Positions 17,082 through 25,384 are shown, counted from the stretch's first letter. The stretch is 64,000 bases of DNA from Candidatus Pyrohabitans jungbluthii (GCA_002010065.2 MTMD02000014.1:127167-191166), one strand, 5' to 3'. Numbers and translations are program-made. The notes: generated by a model from the letters alone, not told the origin.

Positions 17082-17375
17082 ATGATGGAGCCAAAAACCG
17101 AGATAATAATGGTGGGACACATTCTGGAGAAGAACATAATCTTCGAGGTATACGAGAGGATAAAGGATTTTGGTGTGGACGTGAAGCACTGCGAAATCTC
17201 ATTCACTACCCTTAAGGAGGGCATAGAGCAGCGCAAACCCTCGACGATGCGGTGCTACCTCGTTGGTCCAAAGGAGGAGCGGGAAAAGGCGATTGAAGAG
17301 ATTAAGAAGATAGCAGAGAAGTACGACTGTGGCATAGAGACCATAGATTATGAGGAGATGTGGAGGAGGCGATAG
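17082..17375 (+). CDS. Conserved hypothetical protein of the phosphate operon
   Basis: A protein of about 97 residues with an alternating strand-helix pattern (TEIIMVGHILEKNIIFEVYE, then RCYLVGPKEEREKAIEEIKK), suggesting a ferredoxin-like or ACT/NIL-type small domain. I do not recognise the family. The AGGTGAT at 17071-17077 fits a start at ATG 17082 or 17085; GTG 17073 is also in frame. It follows DUF47 within 10 bp and ends right beside the convergent AMMECR1 gene. A ligand-binding regulatory role is only a guess. Confidence 0.65.
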   Translation: MMEPKTEIIMVGHILEKNIIFEVYERIKDFGVDVKHCEISFTTLKEGIEQRKPSTMRCYLVGPKEEREKAIEEIKKIAEKYDCGIETIDYEEMWRRR

Positions 17376-17987
17376 CTAACACCGCTTAAGGGCACGCTCC
17401 ACCACATCGCCGCGAGGCGAAGTCTCGGCAAATACTATCCCCTCGAAGGTGTAGATTTTTGTTTCTTCATCAAGCCAGCAGTCGGGCATAAGCCCGGCTT
17501 TCATGCAGGTGTGGCTGAGGAACTCTTCGCTTGTCCAGCCCTCGTCTACGGGTACCTGGGGCAGGAGTAAACCACGGGCTAAGCCTTTCTCTACAATCAA
17601 CCCATGCTTTCCTACCTTTACCTTTTCCGGGTATTCTCTGGGCGAGCTAACTTTCAGCAGTTTGGGTTTGGTAAGCACGCTCACCTCTATGGTGCAGTGC
17701 TCAAGCTCCCTGAGGCTAACGGGATAGAACCTCGGGTCCTGCGTCGCCGCCGCTATCGCCGCCTTTATTGTCGCCTCCACAAGGGGGTAGATTGGCTCAG
17801 GGTAGCCTATGCATCCGCGCAACTCGTGCGTGGGGTAGGTCTCCAGGGTGACGAAGACGCCCGCCTTTTCTTTCAATTTTTCGGGCGCATCTTCTGGTGG
17901 CGAAAGCTCTCGTTTCTCCCGCAGGTAGACCTCAATGGTACGCCTCGCAAGCCTTACAAGGTACTTCCCCTCTTCCAGTGTGTACAT
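17376..17987 (-). CDS. AMMECR1-domain protein
   Basis: A 203-residue AMMECR1 family protein with the invariant LRGCIGY motif near residue 64 and the expected context (AAIAAATQDPRFYPVSLREL, TIEVSVLTKP, VGKHGLIVEKGLARGLLLPQ). The family is found in all domains and its reaction is unproven; some members occur with radical SAM or MEMO-type genes. I prefer ATG 17987 to a TTG ten codons upstream. The C terminus abuts the previous gene with no gap. Confidence 0.9.
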   Translation of the reverse strand: MYTLEEGKYLVRLARRTIEVYLREKRELSPPEDAPEKLKEKAGVFVTLETYPTHELRGCIGYPEPIYPLVEATIKAAIAAATQDPRFYPVSLRELEHCTIEVSVLTKPKLLKVSSPREYPEKVKVGKHGLIVEKGLARGLLLPQVPVDEGWTSEEFLSHTCMKAGLMPDCWLDEETKIYTFEGIVFAETSPRGDVVERALKRC

Positions 17988-18025
17988 GCTTATTAATTCT
18001 TCTCCGGAGTTTATCAATTTAGTGT

Positions 18026-18346
18026 TCAGAAGGTGAGCAGCTTGTCACTCCACTTCACTATATCGTACAAATCCTTCATCGTTGAAATCGGACACAGCTC
18101 GCTTTCCTCACTGCCCCTGAGCTTCAAGCATGTGCCGCACGCAAATATCTCTCCACCATTTTCCAGAAAGCTGCGCATCTGCTCCGTAACCTTGAACTTC
18201 TCTGTGTCGAAGGACTCACACTCTACGCCCTTGCCGAGGAGAAACACCTTAACCTCGTCTCCCGCATTAAGCGCAAAGTTTCCAAAGCGGAAGGCATTCC
18301 ACACAGTCTCAGAGTCGTTGGAGTATATCACAATGCCAACCTTCAT
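18026..18346 (-). CDS. DsrE/DsrF-like protein
   Basis: A 106-residue protein of the DsrE-like fold: MKVGIVIYSNDSETVWNAFR at the N terminus, GDEVKVFLLGKGVEC in the middle, and FACGTCLKLRG near residue 72. The two Cys in CGTC may carry persulfide, as in sulfur-relay DsrE and YchN proteins. It could serve sulfur trafficking, possibly with the PP-loop/ferredoxin protein at 7-8.9 kb, though no direct link is seen. An AT-rich TATA-like stretch is just upstream (18365-18395). Confidence 0.85.
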   Translation of the reverse strand: MKVGIVIYSNDSETVWNAFRFGNFALNAGDEVKVFLLGKGVECESFDTEKFKVTEQMRSFLENGGEIFACGTCLKLRGSEESELCPISTMKDLYDIVKWSDKLLTF

Positions 18347-18436
18347 CTTCCTACCTCCTGAGAATTTTATTATATCATGATATATTAATATTTTTCGTTT
18401 ACTTCGGGTAAATTATGCGACCCTTCTCAAAACTCG

Positions 18437-18898
18437 CTACCACAGCATGTACTTCTTGAGTAGCATCGCATCCTCACCGTCACTGTAGTATCCCTTGAGG
18501 ATGCCCTTCTCCACGTAGCCAAGCCTCTTGTAGAATTTCACCGCTCTGGTGTTGGATACGCGCACCTCTAACCAGAGTTCCACCACTCCCTTCTTTCTGA
18601 GTTCCTCCTCCACCGCCAGCATCAAAGCCTTGCCAATGCCTCTGCACCTGTGCCTTGGGTCAACGGCTATAGCTATGATGTGTCCCTTTGCGTCCACCTT
18701 TCTGGCAATAACATAGCCAACAACTTGGCTGTCCTCCTCAGCCACCAGGAAGGTGTCGCCATAAAGCTCGTACAGGTTGATTAGGAAGATGGGGTGGTAC
18801 GGGTCTTTAAAGCTCTGAGCCTCGATTTCATACACTTTCTGCAAGTCGCTGGGCCGAAACTTTCTGATTAGCAGCATATCAAAAGCACCCGCACTCAT
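18437..18898 (-). CDS. rimI: GNAT acetyltransferase, RimI type
   Basis: A 153-residue GNAT protein. It has the acetyl-CoA motif RCRGIGKALM near residue 83 and the RimI-like tail VRVSNTRAVKFYKRLGYVEKG. Archaeal RimI/Ard1 homologues acetylate protein N termini. Start choice is uncertain: ATG 18898, or ATG 18877 seven codons in, which is where family alignments usually begin (MLLIRKF). It is a single gene divergent from the UPF0146 gene. Confidence 0.88.
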   Translation of the reverse strand: MSAGAFDMLLIRKFRPSDLQKVYEIEAQSFKDPYHPIFLINLYELYGDTFLVAEEDSQVVGYVIARKVDAKGHIIAIAVDPRHRCRGIGKALMLAVEEELRKKGVVELWLEVRVSNTRAVKFYKRLGYVEKGILKGYYSDGEDAMLLKKYMLW

Positions 18899-18987
18899 TG
18901 AAAAGCAACCCCGTTAATATTATCTGAGAGTTACATATTATCTTTTCCCAGAGGAGCACAGCAGAATGTCTAATCAGGGATGATTGA

Positions 18988-19389
18988 ATGACACAGAGAT
19001 TTGAAATCCTGGCAGAATTTTTAAAGAAGAATTATGGAAATGCTGCCAAGATTGTAGAAGTGGGTGTGGGTAGCGAGAGGCATGTGCTGAATGAGCTGAA
19101 GGCGAGTATAAAGGGCGAGGTTGTGGGCGTGGACATCAAAGGAGGGGAAGGCGTGGTAAAAGATGATGTGCTTTCACCCAATCTGGAGATATATCAGGGC
19201 GCTGATCTGATTTACGCCATTCGCCCGCCTCCCGAGCTTTACCCCACGTTAATATCGCTGGCGGCAAAGGTAAACGCCGACCTAATAATCCGCCCCCTGA
19301 GCACAGACCCTCCGCCTCAGGGTATGAAGCTGGTGAACTATCGCGGAGAATTTTTCTACGTTACCCAGAAGCGAAAGCTTCTGTTGTGA
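18988..19389 (+). CDS. UPF0146 family protein
   Basis: A 133-residue protein of UPF0146, an archaeal family with a methyltransferase-like Rossmann start (AKIVEVGVGSERHVLNEL), an acidic strand end (VVGVDIKGGEGVVKDDV) and the characteristic YAIRPPPELYPTL. It is shorter than true SAM methyltransferases and no activity is known. Its TGA stop lies inside the short repeat at 19387. Confidence 0.8.
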   Translation: MTQRFEILAEFLKKNYGNAAKIVEVGVGSERHVLNELKASIKGEVVGVDIKGGEGVVKDDVLSPNLEIYQGADLIYAIRPPPELYPTLISLAAKVNADLIIRPLSTDPPPQGMKLVNYRGEFFYVTQKRKLLL

Positions 19390-19436
19390 CGAAGTTATCC
19401 GTTTCGTGCTAAGCACGATAGGGTGACGAAGTTACC
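19387..19436. repeat. Repeat and palindrome between convergent genes
   Basis: TGACGAAGTTATCC (19387-19400) and TGACGAAGTTACC (19424-19436) are direct repeats flanking a perfect palindrome, TCGTGCT-A-AGCACGA (19404-19418). The left copy supplies the stop of the plus gene and the right copy supplies the stop of the minus gene. Related sequence occurs at 61736-61793. Confidence 0.6.
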
Positions 19437-19671
19437 TTAGCTTCGCTCCACACTCGCTGCAGAATTTGAAGAATGGCTCATTTTTGGCACCGCACCTTCT
19501 GCAGGTTATCGGGCGAACAAGCTCAAAGGCGTCGCACTCTCGAGCACGCATATCCCGTGACAGGGCGCAGAACATGCTCAGCTCTGCACCATTGAAGTTC
19601 CACTTTACTATTAAATTGGAGCAGAAGATGCACTTGCTTGTGACCTGGGCTATGTCGCGGAGGTTTGTCAT
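19432..19671 (-). CDS. Small double zinc-ribbon protein
   Basis: A 79-residue protein with a first Cys set (CIFCSNLIVKWNF, then C-x-R-ARECD) and a C-terminal zinc ribbon, CRRCGAKNEPFFKFCSECG. It overlaps the radical SAM gene stop by 1 bp and is probably cotranscribed with it. It may be a metal-binding partner or a small nucleic-acid-binding protein; no further call is justified. Confidence 0.7.
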   Translation of the reverse strand: MTNLRDIAQVTSKCIFCSNLIVKWNFNGAELSMFCALSRDMRARECDAFELVRPITCRRCGAKNEPFFKFCSECGAKLR

Positions 19672-20786
19672 TACTTCTCCTTCTTCTGGAGATTTTTAAG
19701 TACTTTTTCCACATACTCTGCAACCGCCTCTTCTACGCGTGGCTTAAAGTACTCCAGCCTCTCCTTCGCTTCTTTGGATATCTCTGGCGCGCTGTGTGTG
19801 AACACCACGCGGGGGTCACGCTCTGGCTCAAGCGCTTTGCTACCTTGGAGCACATCAACGTCGCTGAAGGTTCCCAGAAGCTCTCTCCCCGCGTGCCTCA
19901 CCTCTTCCTCCACTTTTCTGCCGTGGCGGGTGCCGAACATGGAGAAGAGGGGGAACTTTGTTATCCCGTTCGCACCCGCGAGGAGCGCAACGCCTATGTT
20001 GGGGAGCTGGTCCACCCAGGTGCCTGAGATTATCTTCACCTCAGGGAAGCTTATTCTCACCGCTGCTATCACCCCTGCCTGGTACAGCGAGGCTGGCGGG
20101 GGAGAGTTTTCATAGCGCGTGCCCCTGTGGGGGTTGAGGGAGTAGATGGTAACCCTGTCCAACTTCAGCTCCTGAATTAGCTCAAGAAGCGTGTAGGTGT
20201 CGGCTACGCTCTCCCCCAGACCCAGGATTATCGTAATCCCTGTTGCATAGCCCATCTCCTTCGCTGTAATAAGCATGCGCTTTATTGGAGCTAGAGGTTT
20301 GCCAGGCACAATCTCGCTGCGAAGCTTCTTGCTCACGCATTCCACGCTTCCAGTTACACCTTCCACCGCTCTGCCGAGCTGCTCAAGCTCTTCGCCGCTG
20401 AGCACACCCACATTGAGCCACACCTTAGACTGCGCTGCATAGGCTACCATCTCCGCAAGAAGGCGCAACTCTTCTAATGTATAAGCGCCGTACCCTCCTG
20501 AGAGGAACTCCACCTCCCAGCCGAGCCTGCGCATAAGCTCCGCCTCAGCGAGGATTCGCCAGGGTGCGCGCTTCGCCTTTTCAGCCTCCCTCAGCCTTTC
20601 TTTCTGCTTCGCCATGTAGCAGAAGGCACAGCTTGCGACGGAGCACCACCAGGAGAGGAAGATTGCCCTCTCCAGGGTGACGTAGCTGCCGTGGTGTTTT
20701 AGCGTTAGCGCATTCGCCTCTGCCAGCGCCTCGAGTAAGTGCTCAGAATCGCTGAAAAGCTGGGAGACCTCTTTCGGGGTGAGCAT
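19671..20786 (-). CDS. Biotin-synthase-like radical SAM protein
   Basis: A 371-residue radical SAM enzyme. The cluster motif is CSVASCAFCYMA near residue 48, with CX4CX2C spacing. A BioB-like barrel follows (VEFLSGGYGAYTLEEL, VWLNVGVLS, GITIILGLGES) and then a C-terminal helical part. It resembles biotin-synthase-related and methylornithine-synthase-like archaeal proteins, but I cannot name the substrate. The zinc-ribbon gene follows directly. It is the last native gene before the AT-rich inserted module. Confidence 0.8.
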   Translation of the reverse strand: MLTPKEVSQLFSDSEHLLEALAEANALTLKHHGSYVTLERAIFLSWWCSVASCAFCYMAKQKERLREAEKAKRAPWRILAEAELMRRLGWEVEFLSGGYGAYTLEELRLLAEMVAYAAQSKVWLNVGVLSGEELEQLGRAVEGVTGSVECVSKKLRSEIVPGKPLAPIKRMLITAKEMGYATGITIILGLGESVADTYTLLELIQELKLDRVTIYSLNPHRGTRYENSPPPASLYQAGVIAAVRISFPEVKIISGTWVDQLPNIGVALLAGANGITKFPLFSMFGTRHGRKVEEEVRHAGRELLGTFSDVDVLQGSKALEPERDPRVVFTHSAPEISKEAKERLEYFKPRVEEAVAEYVEKVLKNLQKKEK

Positions 20787-20825
20787 ACATAAGCAGGTGA
20801 GGCTATCCAGTAAAAAGCTGTTTGT

Positions 20826-20849
20826 TCATCTCCAGCCATCCAGTCATAA
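20826..20849. repeat. Left boundary of inserted module
   Basis: The 12-bp TCATCTCCAGCC (20826-20837) is followed after 1 bp by the inverted-repeat arm TCCAGTCATAA (20839-20849). Composition turns AT-rich immediately to the right. Confidence 0.6.
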
Positions 20850-20912
20850 AGATATAAATATCCAAAAATATTATAAAAGTGTCTACACCGTAATATTCAT
20901 AAGGCGATAAAA

Positions 20913-22292
20913 ATGAAAGTAATTGAAAATCTTGAAGTAAGAAATTATAGAGGTATTAAAAATATTTCCTTCAAATCAAATTCTGTAAATATATTGGTTG
21001 GAAGAAATAACACAGGAAAATCGGCATTATTAGAATCAATAGCATTTATATTGTCATTTAACAAAAAATTTAAGGATTCAATAGGAAATGACCTATTGGA
21101 TTATATAACCGAAAAATATGAGGAATCGTATTTGGTGAATATAAATGGCAAAACTGCAGAAATTAAAGCAGAGATTAAAGATAAAGAGTACACTATTTCC
21201 ATTGAATATTATTCTGATGGTCTGCCACAGGATGAAAGACTGAATTATATAATAGAGTATTTTGAAAATTTAATAAATAGGTGGTATCGCAATTACATTG
21301 AAAAGGAGGAAAGATATACTGAGAATATCACCAATGACGTAATTAATACTTTTTTTAATGAACTAAAAAATATAAATTTAAAATTAAAACAATCAGATCT
21401 AAAAATTTTGGAAAACAATATCAAGAATAGATTATTAAGAAAAAAAATTTTTAGAACTATGGATAGATATATAGAATCTGAAATACAAACTGAGTTAGAT
21501 AAAGTTAAATCGCAAACGCAAAAAGATATCTACAATTTGCCAAAATTGATTATCACTGCTTATGAAAATTCACAAATAGTAGGATTGTATATACTTTTTG
21601 CAGAATCATTAGATTTAATAGAAAAATTTGAAAATATTAGGTCAAAAAAAGTAATTACGCTATTTTCATTCCTATCCAAATATAAATATTTTGAAATAGA
21701 TGATGAATATGAAATAATTCCATTTAAAGGTGATTTAAAGCATATTCCTCTACTTTTTGATTTTGAAAGGGTTACATATGATATAGAAGATTTACATGAT
21801 TCTGTGGTAGAAACAGGAAAAATTAGGCGTGCAGTAGATTTACTCAAAGAGAGAGATATTATTGATGATATTAGAAAAACTGAGAGAGGTCTTATGGTAT
21901 TTCCGAAACAATATGATGAGCCATTGCCTCTATCTTCAATGGGTGATGGTTTCTTAGCGTTGCTTAAAATCATATTTTTAATTGCTATAGCTGAGAGAGG
22001 AGTAATTTTAATAGAAGAACCAGAAGTGTCTCTTCACCCGGGATATTTAGATATAATTGCTGAAGAAATTGTATTAAATTCTGATAAAGTACAATTTTTT
22101 ATATCTACCCACAGCTTTGATTTAATTCAGGCTATTTTAGAAAAGGCTGAAAAATATAAAAAGCTGGATGAAATAAATATAGTAAGACTCCATTATAGAG
22201 AAGCTGCAAATCAGATTTATCCTGAAGTCTTGGATGGGGAGATGGCTAAGGAAGAAATTGATGAGATAGGAACAGATCTGAGGCAAACATAA
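20913..22292 (+). CDS. OLD-like AAA/ABC-type ATPase of a putative defence pair
   Basis: A 459-residue ATPase of the OLD/AAA_15/AAA_21 type without a fused nuclease. Walker A is GRNNTGKS (30-37), the signature-like LSSMGDGF lies near 347, Walker B is ILIEEPEVSLHPG near 368, and the switch histidine is in FFISTHSFD near 402. About 250 mostly helical, Lys/Asn/Ile-rich residues lie between the halves. It is followed 22 bp later by a TOPRIM gene. An ATPase-plus-separate-TOPRIM pair recalls PARIS (AriA/AriB) and OLD systems in design, but family membership is unproven. A TATA-like stretch lies at 20855-20875. Confidence 0.8.
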   Translation: MKVIENLEVRNYRGIKNISFKSNSVNILVGRNNTGKSALLESIAFILSFNKKFKDSIGNDLLDYITEKYEESYLVNINGKTAEIKAEIKDKEYTISIEYYSDGLPQDERLNYIIEYFENLINRWYRNYIEKEERYTENITNDVINTFFNELKNINLKLKQSDLKILENNIKNRLLRKKIFRTMDRYIESEIQTELDKVKSQTQKDIYNLPKLIITAYENSQIVGLYILFAESLDLIEKFENIRSKKVITLFSFLSKYKYFEIDDEYEIIPFKGDLKHIPLLFDFERVTYDIEDLHDSVVETGKIRRAVDLLKERDIIDDIRKTERGLMVFPKQYDEPLPLSSMGDGFLALLKIIFLIAIAERGVILIEEPEVSLHPGYLDIIAEEIVLNSDKVQFFISTHSFDLIQAILEKAEKYKKLDEINIVRLHYREAANQIYPEVLDGEMAKEEIDEIGTDLRQT

Positions 22293-22314
22293 TATTTAAG
22301 AGGGGGAAATATTA

Positions 22315-23022
22315 ATGAAGATATTCGTATTAGAGGGTCCTAATGACGTAGTTTTTATAGAATCGATTTTAAATCATCACTTTAAAAAAACAAATATACC
22401 AAAAGCCTCTAATAATAAAATAAATTTACGAAAAAGTATAAAAACGCTGATGAGTAAACTTAGAGACTCTAAAGAGTATAATTATCTTAAAAACGAATTT
22501 GGAATAATTATTTACGGTGACAACGGTAAGGATAACGTAATCTCAAAAGTTATACCCAGATTATGTTATGATTTAATAGGAAAAAATCCTCCAAAACAAA
22601 TTGAATTTCTTGTAGTCTTAGATGAGGATGGCGAACCACTTAGTAATATAATGGTCAGAATTAAAGAGGAGATTATTAATAGGAATATGCCAGATTCGGA
22701 AGTATTAGATATAAATAGTAGTAACATCAAAGTTCAATTCAATTCTGATGACAGTTATTGGATTTATATTCGAGTGTGTTTAATTCCTCATAGTTTGGAA
22801 TATCAGATTATACATAAAGCAATTGAAACAAAAATATCATTAAGCAAAAGACAACAAAGAAAACTACTAAACAGCAAAGAAGATGAGGCATTAAGAGAAA
22901 TTGCAAATTTACTGGATGTTTCAAAGGAAGAATTGTTCCGACTTAGTGTTTTTGATGGTTGGTTTCTTGGTAGCGAATGGTACGACGGGATAATTCAGAA
23001 AATCGGAAATTTTATTAGTTAA
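22315..23022 (+). CDS. Stand-alone TOPRIM nuclease-like protein
   Basis: A 235-residue protein with TOPRIM hallmarks: FVLEGPNDVVF gives the catalytic Glu (E7) and D11, and FLVVLDEDGEP gives the DxD pair (D103, D105). IIIYGDNGKDN lies between. It resembles archaeal DUF3226- or DUF4435-like TOPRIM proteins that accompany OLD-like ATPases. It is preceded by a good AGAGGGGGAAA ribosome site and shares the AT-rich codon use of the ATPase. The likely role is a metal-dependent nuclease effector controlled by the ATPase; this is inferred from architecture. Confidence 0.7.
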   Translation: MKIFVLEGPNDVVFIESILNHHFKKTNIPKASNNKINLRKSIKTLMSKLRDSKEYNYLKNEFGIIIYGDNGKDNVISKVIPRLCYDLIGKNPPKQIEFLVVLDEDGEPLSNIMVRIKEEIINRNMPDSEVLDINSSNIKVQFNSDDSYWIYIRVCLIPHSLEYQIIHKAIETKISLSKRQQRKLLNSKEDEALREIANLLDVSKEELFRLSVFDGWFLGSEWYDGIIQKIGNFIS

Positions 23023-23063
23023 CTTACGATTATTTCTTTTTTTATGTTGTTTTAAGCTAATTA

Positions 23064-23089
23064 TTATGACTGGAAGATCATCTCCAGCC
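23064..23089. repeat. Right boundary of inserted module
   Basis: The inverted-repeat arm TTATGACTGGA (23064-23074) is followed after 3 bp by the second copy of TCATCTCCAGCC (23078-23089), which encodes the last residues and stop of cbiT on the minus strand. Confidence 0.6.
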
Positions 23090-23683
23090 GGTGATAATAA
23101 AAACAGGATTCATTGCCTTCATCATTGTAACGCCCTCGCGCACCTTCTCGGCTCTTGCAAAGCTGGCAAGCACCACCTCCTGCTCAAAGTTCGCTGCCTC
23201 GAGGGCAGCGCACGCTTTATGGAGCGTCTCCAGGGTTATCGCAGTTATCACCACTCGGCCCCCAGGATGCAGCTTTTTTGCTATTGCTTCGATTATCTCC
23301 TCCATCCTGCCCCCGCTTCCGCCTATAAACACCCTGTGTGGCGCCTCGAGGTTGCGCAGTGCCTCGGGAGCCTCGCCCTCAACTACGCGCGCCTCCCCGT
23401 CACCAGGCACCGCATTGCTGGCAACCACGCCGAACTTCGCCAGGTTTCGCCTCAGAAGCTCCAACGCTTCCCCACGCTTCTCCACAGCGTAAACCCTCGC
23501 CCCGAGCAGAGCCGCCTCAACGGTAACGCTACCCGTGCCCGCGCCTATGTCGTAGAGCACGTCACCGCGACAAAGCCTGAGCTTCGCCAAAGCTAAGCTG
23601 CGCACCTCCTCCTTGGTCATGGGCACATTGCCGCGCTCGAATGCTTCGTCGGGTATTCCCGGCACTGTACGCTTCATTCCCAC
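23078..23683 (-). CDS. cbiT: Cobalt-precorrin-6B/7 C15-methyltransferase (decarboxylating)
   Basis: A 201-residue Rossmann methyltransferase. It begins with the family-typical GIPDEAFERGNVPMTKEEVR, then the SAM motif DIGAGTGSVTVEAA near residue 45 and VFIGGSGGRMEEI near 119. It methylates C15 and decarboxylates the C12 side chain in anaerobic corrin synthesis. It overlaps cbiE by 10 bp. Its very end carries the 12-bp repeat shared with the other side of the AT-rich module, yet the gene itself appears intact. Confidence 0.95.
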   Translation of the reverse strand: MGMKRTVPGIPDEAFERGNVPMTKEEVRSLALAKLRLCRGDVLYDIGAGTGSVTVEAALLGARVYAVEKRGEALELLRRNLAKFGVVASNAVPGDGEARVVEGEAPEALRNLEAPHRVFIGGSGGRMEEIIEAIAKKLHPGGRVVITAITLETLHKACAALEAANFEQEVVLASFARAEKVREGVTMMKAMNPVFIITGWR

Positions 23684-24279
23684 ACCACCATTATGCTGTT
23701 CCCGCCAAAGCTTTCCTTTGAGACCTCCTCAAGCGTCGCCACGACGACACGTTCCTCTGGTAAGCTCAAGCTTTCGCACACGGCGCAGCGACGGTTTCCC
23801 CAGCGGGCGAGTAGCGCTTTCGCAACCTCTTGGGGCAGGTTTTTTGCATCGCACAATATAACAATCTTCTCCTCTTTGCGAAGCTCCTTCAAGGCATCGT
23901 CGCGCCCATGTAAGCTTATAACCCTCGCCCCGTTCCACGGCTCCTTAATCTTGGCAAAGCAGAGCTGCACTGAGCTTATCCCTGGGATCACCTCAAGCAT
24001 ATCCTCGGGGAACCTCTTCTTGAGAAACCGGAGGATGCTGAACAGTGTGGCGTCGCCAGAGGTAAGTACCGCGACGTCTTTGCGAGAATGCTTCTCAATA
24101 AACTCCACCACCTCTTCCAGGTTGCGGCTTATCACCATTCTTGGCTTTCCGCGGGGCGCAAACCTCAGCGCAGTCTCGCCGCCTGCAAAGGCAGATGCAC
24201 GAGCGATGGCGCGCCTTGCCGCCGGGGTTAGGTACTCCTCACTTCCAGGGCCAACGCCTACAACAAGTATCTTCCCCAC
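23674..24279 (-). CDS. cbiE: Cobalt-precorrin-7 C5-methyltransferase
   Basis: A 201-residue tetrapyrrole methyltransferase. VVGVGPGSEEYLTPAARRAI is at the N terminus, VLTSGDATLFSILRFL lies near 90, and VIPGISSVQLCFAKI lies near 117. It pairs functionally with CbiT; in many genomes the two are fused as CobL. It overlaps cbiT by 10 bp and cbiD by 22 bp, so the three genes form one tightly coupled transcript. Confidence 0.94.
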   Translation of the reverse strand: MGKILVVGVGPGSEEYLTPAARRAIARASAFAGGETALRFAPRGKPRMVISRNLEEVVEFIEKHSRKDVAVLTSGDATLFSILRFLKKRFPEDMLEVIPGISSVQLCFAKIKEPWNGARVISLHGRDDALKELRKEEKIVILCDAKNLPQEVAKALLARWGNRRCAVCESLSLPEERVVVATLEEVSKESFGGNSIMVVWE

Positions 24280-25343
24280 CTTATCTGCCTCGCTTTTTCG
24301 TCGCTACCTATTACCTCTCCTTTCAGGTTAATTAGCGCCGTGCCTATGTTAACTTTTCCTCCCACGCGCTCCTCAGCGCGCTGTGAAGCTCTCTCTGCGA
24401 TGCGGTTAAGCACCTCAGCAAAGCCTTCGCTGAAAAGCAGAGCTACCGCCTCTTCTGCTGTAGTTGAGTTAAGCACCTGCTTTATCAGTTCTCGGGAGGC
24501 GCCCGCCTCAGCGGCGTATGCAGCGATGGTTTCGAGGCGGGCATCTGCAACCTTGCTGTGGGTGTGAAAGATGCCAGCGGCGACCTTAACGAGCTTGCCC
24601 ACATGCCCATAGAGCAGCACCCCTTTAATCCCTCTCTCAGCGCATTCGTCGAGCATATAACCAACGTAGTTGCCGCACTGCACAATTGCATCCTCTGGTA
24701 CGCCCCTCTTGAGAGCATTCCTCTCGCCTATTCTCCCTGGAGTGAGCACAACCTCTGCGAAGCCATTAGCAAGGGCAACATCGATCTGAGGCACCAGGGA
24801 GCGCTTGAATGCGTCCTCACTCCAGGGTTCTACTATACCACTCGTACCCAGGATTGAAATACCTCCCACTATGCCAAGCTTTGGATTCATTGTCTTCTGG
24901 GCAAGCTCTCTACCTTTAGGCACAGAGACCACAACCTCCACCCCACCCTCTGGCAGAGCTTCCCTCACCGCACTGCGTATCATCTCTCTGGGCACGGGGT
25001 TAATTGCAGCCTCGCCCACGGGTATCGCTAGTCCAGGCTTAGTCACCACGCCTACGCCCTCACCGCCCCTTATCCTGACATCTTCGCCTTCGCATTTCCT
25101 CACCTCTGCGCATATCAGCGCGCCGTTGGTCACGTCGGGATCGTCGCCGGCGTCCTTAACCACGCAGGCTCTGGCTTTATCTCCGTATCCTTCCAGCAGC
25201 GCGATGCTGAGGCTCACCCTCTTGCCAGAGGGCAGGGCAACGCTTACCCTTTCCCTTCTGTCTCCGGTCAGGAGCAGCGCCGCTGCCTTCGCGGCTGCGG
25301 CTGCGCAGGTGCCAGTGGTAAAACCTTTTCTGAGCTTCTTCAT
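24258..25343 (-). CDS. cbiD: Cobalt-precorrin-5B C1-methyltransferase
   Basis: A 361-residue CbiD. It opens with LRKGFTTGTCAAAAAKAAAL and continues with VKDAGDDPDVTNGALICAEV and PVGEAAINPVPREMI, then GTSGIVEPWSEDAF and LYGHVGKLVKVAAGIFHTHS. All are strong family stretches. It methylates C1 of cobalt-precorrin-5B. It is the first gene of the cbiD-cbiE-cbiT cluster. It diverges from the acylphosphatase gene with only 41 bp between the starts. Confidence 0.96.
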   Translation of the reverse strand: MKKLRKGFTTGTCAAAAAKAAALLLTGDRRERVSVALPSGKRVSLSIALLEGYGDKARACVVKDAGDDPDVTNGALICAEVRKCEGEDVRIRGGEGVGVVTKPGLAIPVGEAAINPVPREMIRSAVREALPEGGVEVVVSVPKGRELAQKTMNPKLGIVGGISILGTSGIVEPWSEDAFKRSLVPQIDVALANGFAEVVLTPGRIGERNALKRGVPEDAIVQCGNYVGYMLDECAERGIKGVLLYGHVGKLVKVAAGIFHTHSKVADARLETIAAYAAEAGASRELIKQVLNSTTAEEAVALLFSEGFAEVLNRIAERASQRAEERVGGKVNIGTALINLKGEVIGSDEKARQIRWGRYLL

Positions 25344-25384
25344 AATGAAAAAGGTAATATCCTTGGGAAGATATAGTTTTATCT

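Larger units (their letters stand above)
20826..23089. mobile_element. AT-rich inserted module with terminal repeats
   Basis: A segment of about 2.2 kb whose GC content is roughly 30%, in sharp contrast to its neighbours. It carries an ATPase and a TOPRIM gene. Its ends hold a perfect 11-bp inverted repeat (TCCAGTCATAA at 20839-20849, TTATGACTGGA at 23064-23074). Outside these lies a perfect 12-bp direct repeat, TCATCTCCAGCC (20826-20837 and 23078-23089). The right direct repeat is the 3' end of cbiT. The pattern fits insertion with target duplication. No transposase or integrase is present. Confidence 0.55.
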
